From: CAYSDH01 sp964429805
GTDB lineage: Bacteria; Bacteroidota; Bacteroidia; Flavobacteriales_D; JABDKJ01
Reading direction: 5' to 3'
Assembly (NCBI GenBank): GCA_964429805.1
Contig: CAYSDH010000004.1
Span: forward strand, 1 to 64,000
Length of the DNA: 64,000 nucleotides
Shown here: in pieces, positions 10,332-20,200 of the stretch
Numbering within the stretch: position 1 is the first letter of the stretch
Layout of the letters: each line of letters starts with the position of its first letter
Notes under the pieces: generated by a model
Database searches by the model: none
Seen by the model: only the letters and a program-made list of their open reading frames with translations
Told to the model about the DNA's origin: nothing
Translations under genes and position numbers: made by a program

Positions 10332-11257
10332 TAGAAGTAGCGAGGTGAGCGGATTGGCCCTTCTTCGTTGAACAAAAAGTCGTAGCGGATCATCAGCTCG
10401 TGGCTACCGCTATTATACTTGGCCGTGTTGTTTACAAAGCTCCAGTCAAAGCTGTAGCCTGCTGATAACTGCTCTGTTAACTGGATGCCTAACAGTGCGC
10501 CAAGTGCGTCTTGGGTTCTATACATCAGGCCTGCCCATATTTTATCGTTAAACAACAGTCTTCCTGTGATGTCTAACTCGATGGGCGCTGCGTCTGTCAC
10601 CTTTAAGAATGTAGTCGGTATCAAGTCGATGCTCTCGTTAAGGGTCAACACTTTTCCGGCTATAAGGAAAAAGTGGCTTTGCTGATCGTAGGTAGTCAGT
10701 GTGCTGGCATCGTTATTCTCAAAGCTATTGGCAAGAAGGCCTGGGGCTGATAATCCAACATAGCCTTTGGGCGCTTGGTAGTATACTCCTACTCCAAAGT
10801 TAGGTTGTAGGGTACTGCTCAAGTCGTTATCAAACTCTGAGTCACCGGGGTCTTGGATGCTCAAATCAGCCAGGTCGGCTCTCAGTAGGTTGATGCCTCC
10901 TTTGAGGCCAAACACCAACTTTGAGTCTTCGCTTATTGGCAGTCGATACGCTACATCTACGTATGCCGATGTGTTGTTTGAGGGGCCTATCTTATCATTG
11001 ATGATACTTAGTCCTAAACCCAACTTGTCATTGGCTATAGGGCTGTGCATCGTGATTGTCTGTGTTGTTGGCGCGCCTGGAAAACTCACCCACTGACTTC
11101 GGTGAAGTCCGGTCACGGTCAATGCGTCACGACTTCCTGCATAGGCCGGATTTATCGATTGGGTATTGAACATGTAATGGGTGAACATCGCATCTTGTTG
11201 AGCAAGCATTGCTAGGCTTCCTATAAGCATGCATGCCACTATTATTGACTTTTTCAT
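10331..11257 (-). CDS. PorP/SprF-family T9SS outer-membrane protein
   Basis: The product is 308 aa, typical for the family. A signal peptide (MKKSIIVACMLIGSLAMLAQ) is followed by the family signature QQDAMFTHYMFN, NPAYAGSRDALTVTGLHRSQWV, split here by one residue group. The rest has alternating amphipathic strands of an outer-membrane barrel, ending in an aromatic residue (SPRYF) as BAM-dependent barrels do. In Flavobacterium johnsoniae SprF is required for surface delivery of the giant adhesin SprB, whose gene lies just upstream. Here the start is 33 bases after the stop of the 3,400-aa gene, so this is most likely the dedicated partner of that protein. The next gene overlaps its stop codon. 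It is a paralogue, of identical length, of the product of 24116-25042. Confidence 0.95.
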   Translation of the reverse strand: MKKSIIVACMLIGSLAMLAQQDAMFTHYMFNTQSINPAYAGSRDALTVTGLHRSQWVSFPGAPTTQTITMHSPIANDKLGLGLSIINDKIGPSNNTSAYVDVAYRLPISEDSKLVFGLKGGINLLRADLADLSIQDPGDSEFDNDLSSTLQPNFGVGVYYQAPKGYVGLSAPGLLANSFENNDASTLTTYDQQSHFFLIAGKVLTLNESIDLIPTTFLKVTDAAPIELDITGRLLFNDKIWAGLMYRTQDALGALLGIQLTEQLSAGYSFDWSFVNNTAKYNSGSHELMIRYDFLFNEEGPIRSPRYF

Positions 11258-11290
11258 GTGTTCTCGCTTTTTGTTCAGTGCTTAATTTTT

Positions 11291-14200
11291 CTATCTCTGC
11301 AGGTAGATGAACCCTTTTAAGGGATCACTGCCTGCTTCATCGTTTAATTCTAGTACATAGAAGTAGGTGCCGTCTGGTAATATGTCTCCGCCTACAGTGA
11401 TTCCTTCTGTGCTGGTTCCATCCCAGTCGTTCACTCCTTTCTCATAGGTCTGCTCATACACGATGTTACCCCATCTGTTAAAGATGGTAAGGACATTGGA
11501 TGGGTAGCCTTCTAATCCGTCTATCTCAAACACGTTGTTCTCCATGTCGCCATTGTCTGGTGAGAAGGCATCTGGAATGAAGATGTCGCACGAAGCGTCT
11601 ACTGTAGGTATCAATGTGACACTGTTCTCATTGAAACTACATGGATCTGCAGGGTCTGTACCATCGCTGATCTCTGTACCATTAATCACTCCGTCTCCGT
11701 CACAATCAACTGTACTCCAGATACCACCTTGCTCTCCCGTCACGCTACTTAGTATAAAGTCACACGGTACTTGCGGATCAGTGTCATCTGAGATTTCATC
11801 ACCATTGGTCACACCATCGCCATCACAATCGGCATCTAAGAATCCTTGTGTCGGATCGACAGTCCAAGAACCGCTGTTGTAATCACATAGGTCGAGTGGA
11901 TCAGTCATGTCTGCAATCTCATCAGCATTGGTCACTCCGTCTCCATCACAATCAGCATCCAAGAATGCCTGATCAGGAGTCAATGTCCAAGACTCTGGAT
12001 TGTAGTCACACGGATTGTTCGGGTCGGTTCCGTCTGGGGTTGTCGGGTCGCCATCTGGACCTTCATTCTCATCGCCATTGGTGACTCCATCGCCATCGCA
12101 ATCGGCCATCATCCATGCTGTCGATGGTGTTGTGTCGATACTCGTGATATTGAAACTACACTCGTCAAGTGTATTGGTACCGNNNNNNNNNNCTTCTAAG
12201 AAGGCTGGGTCTGGTGTAAGAGTCCATGAATCTGGATTGTAATCACATGGATTCGAAGGGTCTGTACCATCAACAACTTCGTCTCCGTTAGTGACACCAT
12301 CGCCATCGCAATCGCCTGAAGCCACTGCTGCTGCATCTGGTATACACGGATCATTGTCATCTGGATCCCCTTCTCCAACAGTCACTCCGTCACCATCACA
12401 ATCATTGGTTGCCTGAGCTACCCAGTCTGGATGTGTCGGGTCAGCGCATGGATCAAGTGCCTCGGCCGTTGAGTTTTCATCACCATCAAGTATACCGTCA
12501 CCATCTGTATCTGGATTAGAAGGGTCTGTCTCATCATTGTCAACCACTCCGTTGCCATTGGCATCTTCATCACCATTACTGATACCATCATTATCACAGT
12601 CTGCTGTTGCCACAGCAAAGACATTTGGATCACATGGGTCGAGTGGATTACTTCCTCCAAGGTATTCTTCAGAATCACTGAGTCCGTCTCCATCTGTATC
12701 TGGATTTCCAGCATCAGTCTCCCCTGGATCTGTCATTCCATTTCCGTTGGCATCTTCTTGACCATTGGTCAATCCATCACCATCACAATCGAAATCGGCA
12801 AGTGCGTAGATGTCTGGATCACATGGATCCAATGGATCAGAACCGCCTGTAGTCTCGTCACCATCAATCACGCCATCGGCATCTGTATCTGGATCAAATG
12901 GATCCGTCTCTCCGTCATCGACAGTACCATTTCCATTGGCATCTTCATCGCCATTGGTGATGCCGTCTCCGTCACAGTCACCCAGTGGGTCGGACAGACC
13001 ATTAGGGTCACATGGGTCGAGTGGGTCAGATGTACCAGTTGGTGTGCTTGGTGTAGACGGGTCATCTATCCCTGTCACCTCTTCTCCATCTGTAAAGCCA
13101 TCACCATCAGTATCAGGATTATTGGCGTCTGTTTCTAGACCTGGCGTATACATGCCATCGCCATTTATGTCTTCGTCTCCGTTGGTGATTCCATCCATAT
13201 CACAATCGCCTGAGGCAAGTGCATACACATTCGGATCGCATGGATCGAGTGGATTGTTCCCTGCGGCTACTTCATCGCCATCATTGATTCCGTCACCATC
13301 AGTATCCGGATTGCCAGGATCAGTCTCTCCCGCATCGACCATGCCGTTTCCGTTGGCATCTTCGTCTCCGTTGCTGATACCGTCATTATCACAATCAGCA
13401 AGTGGATCGCCCAGTCCGCCAAGTGGGTCGCAGGCATCGAGTGGATCACTCATTCCTGTCGGAATTTCTGTTGTTGATGGGTCATCCGTTCCTGTGACTT
13501 CTTCGCCATCAGTGAAGCCATCGCCATCAGTATCAGGGTTGCCCGCATCAGTTTCTGTTGCTGGGTCATACATGCCGTCACCGTCTAGATCTTCTTCTCC
13601 ATTGGTGAGTCCGTCTCCATCACAATCTCCTGAAGGAATCGCGTAAGGATTTGGGTCACATGGATTGAGTGGATCAAATCCTCCTGCAATTTCATCTCCA
13701 TCATTGACTCCATCACCATCTGTATCTGGATTTCCTGCATCAGTCTCTAGACCTGGCGTGTAAACGCCATCGCCATTGATGTCTTCATCGGCATTGCTTA
13801 TACCATCCATGTCGCAATCACCAGCGCCTACAGCGTATGGATTTGGGTCACATGGGTCGAGTGGGTCAGATGTGCCAACTGGGAATAGTGTTGTACTCGG
13901 GTCATCAATTCCAGTCAGCTCTTCTCCGTCAGTTAGACCATCGTCATCTGTATCAGGATTGCTCGCATCGGTCTCTAGACCTGGTGTGTACATGCCATCG
14001 CCATCGCTGTCTTCGTCTCCGTTAGTGATACCATCCATGTCGCAGTCACCTGCTGGGTTAGCATACACATTTGGATCACATGGGTCGAGTGGATCTGTGC
14101 CATCTGCGACTTCATCACCATCAATAATTCCGTCCGCATCTGTGTCTGGATTTGCTGGATCAGTCTCGCCAGCATCAACTATACCGTTGCCATTTGCATC

Positions 14201-17200
14201 TTCATCACCATTGCTGATACCGTCATTATCACAATCTGCAAGTGGATCAGCTGCGCCTCCTAGTGGATCACAAGCATCGAGTGGATCAGATGTTCCGACT
14301 GGCACTTCTGTGGTGCTCGGGTCATCCGTTCCTGTCACCTCTTCACCATCAGTAAGACCATCTCCATCTGTATCAGGATTCCCTGCGTCTGTCTCAGTCG
14401 ATGGGTCGTACATTCCGTCTCCATCAAGATCTTCATCTCCATTAGTGATGCCATCCATATCGCAATCGCCCAATGGGTCGGCATACGGATTTGGATCACA
14501 TGGGTCGAGTGGATCTGAACCCAGGTCAGTGACTTCTTCACCATCTACGAATCCGTCATTGTCGCTATCAGGATCGAGAGGGTCTGTACCGAAGTTGACC
14601 TCAAATATGTTAGACAATCCATCCATGTCACAATCGCCTGCTGGCACTGCCAATACATCTGGATCACAAGGGTCAAGTGGGTCTGACATAGCGGTCGCCA
14701 CAGTTGGTGTCGATGGATCATCGACTCCTGTCACCTCTTCTCCATCATTGAGTCCATCACCGTCAGAATCCGGATTGCTCGGGTCTGTGCCAGCTGTGAC
14801 TTCTTCGGCAGCCGTGAGGCCGTCATTGTCACAATCTGATGTCGGCACTGCCGTCACATCCGGGTCACACTCGTTGAGTGGATCGGTTCCGCTGTCTACT
14901 TCTTGTTGATTCGTGAGACCATCACCATCACAATCAGCTGCACTCCACGCGGCACTCGGTGTGGTGTTTTGACTAGACACCTCAAATTCACAAGGGTCAG
15001 AAGCATCTGTGCCATCGGCAATTTCTTGAGCGTTGTCCACACCATCACCATCGCAGTCTATACCAGCAGTGGTGTCGGTCGGGTCACAACAATTTCCCAT
15101 TGGAGTGACGCTATTGTTTTGATCACAATAAGGATCGGTACCTTGACCGACCTCGACTGTGTTGGACTCGCCATCACCATCGCAATCGGCAGCTTGCCAA
15201 ATTGTATTCGTTTCGTCATAACCAGCGTATAGTGGCCCTTGAACCGGGACACATGGGTCGAGAGGTTCGGGATCTACATTGTTGGCCACACCATCTCCGT
15301 CACAATCGCCAGTTGAAGTGACCGTCTCTGTAATCGAGGCTGGCACGAAGTCGCAATCATCGTTAGGGTCCGTTCCGTCACCGCCTCCGAACACTCCATC
15401 GGGACCATTGATCTCATTGGCATTTGTGACTCCATCTCCATCACAATCGCCTGCCGATGTCGCCAACATGGATACCTGAGAAAGGTTGAGGTCGCAGGGA
15501 TCTGTGTGGTCAGTTCCATCATTGCCTCCGACAGCACCATCTGGGCCGTTGATTTCGTCTGCATTGGTCACACCATCTCCGTCACAGTCGCCTGTGGACG
15601 TAGCGAGAATGGTCACACTCGACATCATGAATTCACATGGATCGAGCGGGTTCGTGCCATTGGATATCTCGTCTCCATTTGTGACTCCGTCACCATCGCA
15701 ATCGGCCATGTTCCATGCCGCAGTTGGCGTGGTGTCTTGGTTGTCGGGAACCAAGCTACAAGGTAGCGCAGGGTCTGTGCCATCCATTATCTCTTGACCA
15801 TTGGTGACTCCATCACCATCACAGTCTTCTGCAGGATCTGTGAGGTCGCAATCAAGAATGATGATAAGTAAAGTATCGTTGACGCATGCTGGTGGTGCCT
15901 GATCATCACATACGGTGTAGATCAGAGTGTCATTGCCGATATAGTCCAATGGTGGAGTATAATCGACTGTTCCGTCTCCATTGTCGGTGAATATTCCACC
16001 TTCGGTTCCTGTAGTCCCATTAGGGAAAGTGACAATGACGTCATCCCCTTCTGGATCGATATTGTTGTCGTCCAAGTCGATGCCACTCAATGGATCGTTG
16101 ACCTGAGTGGATTCAATTTCACTGCCTTGAGAAGGAGGGTCATTGACCGGAGTCACTGTGATGATGATTGTATCGTTGACACAGTTGTTTGTCGGCATTG
16201 CGTCATCACACACTTGATAGACGAGGGTGTCGTTACCGAAGTAATTTTCGGCCGGTGTGTAGTCGATGGTACCATCTCCATTATCGGCAAATGTTCCGCC
16301 ATTTGTTCCGGTGTTCCCGTTTGGAAAATTGACTGTGAGTGGATCTCCATCTGGATCATCGTTGTTGGCAACTAGATCAACGCCAGGCAGCGGTGTGTCT
16401 TCTGCAGTAGTTGCCATTTCATTGCCTTGAGAAGGCGGGTCTTGCACCGGTGTGACCGTGACCACCAGGGTGTCATTGACACAGTTCGGTGGAACGGCAT
16501 CATCACAGACTTCATAGAACAAGGTGTCGGTGCCATTGAAGTCCATGAGTGGAGTGTAGGTCACTGTGCCGTCTCCGTTGTCTTCAAAAGTTCCTCCGCC
16601 TGTTCCCGTTTCGGTGCTTGTGCCACCGGGGAAATTGACCGTGAGATCATCACCATCAGGATCGGTGTTGTTGGCGGTGATATCGACATCGACTGAAGTC
16701 TCTTCTGGTGTTGACACGGTCTCGTTACCCTGTGCAGGTGGATTACAAATGGCTTGTGTGACCATTGAATTGGTGTAGTCAGCACTCGGCATGGTGTAGC
16801 CATCTGTGCCACTTGTCACTACTCCATTGTCGTTTACTGTGACTGGGTCACTACCCAATTCCCCATCGGCATCGGCATCGGTGAAGCCCGCTTCCAGAGC
16901 GTCTCCACATCCGTCTCCGTCACTGTCATTGTCTGCGTAATTCGGGTTTCCTGCATTGTCAGTATTTGGCAAAGGATGTGCTGTTCCGGGACCGTCATTA
17001 GCTGCTGGGGTGTCATTGTCATCGGTGTCGGTGATGTCGCTGAAGCCATCCATATCTGCATCATCGATTGCACCTGTTCCAATTATTCCGTCATTGTCCG
17101 GGTCGGTTCCACCTGCTTCAATGACATCATAAATACCGTCATTATCAGCATCCAGATCGAGGTTGTCTGCGATTCCGTCATCATCGGTATCTACAAAGGT

Positions 17201-20200
17201 CAGAGTGCCCTCGTCTGCTGGGTCATCAATAATTCCATCTCCGTTAGCATCTGTTCCTCCAGCTTCTACAACATCTGGAATTCCGTCATTGTCAGAATCC
17301 AAATCGAGATAGTCGAGTATGCCGTCACCATCAGAATCCAAACCGTTGCACCAGTTGGTACCAAATAGGAAGGCAACAGTTTGAGTATTGAATGCTCCTG
17401 CTGAAAGATTACTGAACTCCACCACTATCGAGTCTATCGGGACTGCAAAAGAAATGGCCGCTTGACCTTCTGGAAAGAGGCCTGTTAACGCTACTCCAGT
17501 AAAGTCATTATTACCATTATACATGACCGCTGTTCCGAGCATCATTTCAGCAGCTGTCAAGATGTGCTCATTGCCCGCTGAATAGCCTCGAATCAAAATA
17601 TGATCTTCAAAGCTGCCACTGATGGTATTGAAGTCTATGTCAAACACTGCAAATTCTAAGTCTATTACTGGATCCGAAAACTTGAACTTATGGAAGGTCT
17701 TCATGTCTCCAGATACAGAGTTCTGCACTACCTTATATATATTGGCTTGAGTGTTAAGGTCATCTATTTCTGCCGAGATCACTAATCCATTAGGGTCTTC
17801 GCGCTCAATGGTGAGCGTGGTCCCGTCAAAGTCGAGTGCCGGATCGGCTGGAACAGTCGCTGGATCTTCACCTAAAGTCCAATGGTTAATCCAATCGAAG
17901 GTCTGTGTGGTTGAGGCATTGCAGACGGGTTGTTCTAAACTATCTGGGATTCCGTCATTATCATCATCCGTATCACCACTATCGCACATGCCGTCACCGT
18001 CTGAGTCAGCTCCGTCATTGCCCGTGTCTCCGCCTGAGCCATCGGCACCCGTGAGTCCGCAATCGTCACAGCCATCTGCATCAGCATCGGCACAGGTGAA
18101 CGGGTCGTTAGGGTCTGTGTCGCTGAGGTTATCGACTCCATCGCCATCGCAGTCTCCAGCGATTGAGGTGTCACAACAGGCATCGCTCTGTATTGAGTCA
18201 TCGGTGCTACTCACGTCATCTTGCTCGAGATTACCTCCAGCTCCATCGCTTGGAATACCGTCATCATCTACGCCATTTGCAGTGATGTCTATCGCCTCGT
18301 TATCCAAATCATCAAGTGTAAGGCCTCCATCCGCTTCGAGTGCATCTGGGCAGCCATCATCGTCTGAGTCGAGGTCGAGACGATTTTCTAATCCATCACA
18401 ATCTGAATCACAAATAGGTGTGTGATTAAGTGTAAATGCTTCAAAAGAAGCTGACTGGGAACCTGACGATCTGAAGTAATCAATTTCAAACCAGTTGACT
18501 CTCACTCCATTTGAACTGACTCCCCAATAGTTCAGATTTCCACCATAAGGCCCAGAAACATTATCGATGAGTACAGTGTTCGTACCACTACCAGTGATGT
18601 CAGGGCCACCATTAGTTCCCAGAGCATTTGTCATTGGGTCAAAGTCAGGCCGCTTATCTGCAAAACCCGTTAGAGGCACATTAGAGGTCACTGCTACTGC
18701 TTCATCTGCTGCAAGATTACCATGAGAGATACTTGTGAGGTCAAGAAATTCTGGGCCAGATAAAAACTCTATGCGATAACGAAGTCCACCATCACATGAG
18801 GTGAGTTTATCAAAGGCAATGTAATCACCGTTAGGACTTGAAAAACCTTTGAATGCATCTACATCGGCACATATATTGGTTGTTCCAGACAATATAGAAG
18901 GAAAGGCTGTCACTTTGTATCTAATCGTATCGCTTGCAGCGGTGCAGCCAGGAGGAGTGAAAATGTGGAAAATGGTGTCTGACGTAAATGTTCCGTCATG
19001 CAGGGCTATTATGTCTACAAAGTCGTTTACGGCTATTGCTGGAACAGGCTGACTCATGGCCCCACAGCTAGTTTCATCCGCATCTAGAACACCATCATTG
19101 TCATCATCAAGATCACAACCATCAGGTACCATATCGTCATCGGCATCGGCCGTATCGTCAAAGCCATCACAGATGTCCATATTATTGATTACACCATCTC
19201 CATCATCATCGCATATGCCAGAAGTGATTGAATCATCGGTACTACTCACATCATCCTGAGCCAAGTTACCTCCAACTCCATCACTAGGTACACCGTCACT
19301 ATCGACCCCGTTATCCGTGATATCAATGGCCCCGCCATCGAGGTCATCTAAGGTCAGTCCTCCATCAGCTTCAAGTGCATCTGGGCACCCATCATTGTCA
19401 GAGTCGGTGTCTAAACTATCAGGAATACCATCTCCATCCGTATCACAAAAGTGGACTGAAGCACCGGCTAGCGATAAATTGAACACCTCTCTATCCACGT
19501 ATACGTCTGGAAGCGATGTTTGGACGGTAGCCGTCAGCGTCACACTTGTCAAACCATCGGGAAGTTGTAGCTCTATATCGAATTGAGGACTATTTACATT
19601 ACCATCTGCACCTCCATTAGAATTGAAGGCCTCATATAATTCACCGTCATCATCAATAACGAATGAGTCGCCACTTGAAAATGAACTGCTTGAAAAAACA
19701 GGAGCCCCCCCAGTTGATGATAAACTAAAGGCATTACCATTACCCGTAGTCGTATTTTGAGGATTGTTGTCAACCAAAGTTGCAGTGGCAGTCGAAGCAC
19801 ATGTCCATGACACAGTCCACTGAATAATGTCAGACATCGTAGCCGATCTTGGACCAAGAACTAATCCATCAAGAGGTTTGTCAAAAGTATAGGTTGCCGT
19901 AGAAACATCTCCGTTATGCACATTGGTAGCTGCATCACTCGATGGATTGGTATTCAAGGCAATGCGAAGTCTATTTCCCCCTTCAATGGAGCCATTGTCA
20001 AAAGGGATATCTCCTGAAGCATTAAGTACAGCGACAACAGTATGATTGGCACTTGTTAACTCAAACTCATTTGTACCTGCCGAACTAATTGTGGTCACCG
20101 GTTCTGGAGAACAACCATTTTCAACACTATCCAAAATTCCATCATTATCGTCATCGAGGTCACAACCGTCAGGTACCATGTCGTCATCGGCATCGACCGT

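Noticed and set aside
13776..14909. Long plus-strand frames (e.g. 377 aa rich in Ser and Pro) opposite the giant genes
   Set aside because: They are mirror frames of GAT/GAC-rich calcium repeats. They lack signal peptides, start contexts and any family similarity, and track the repeat period exactly.
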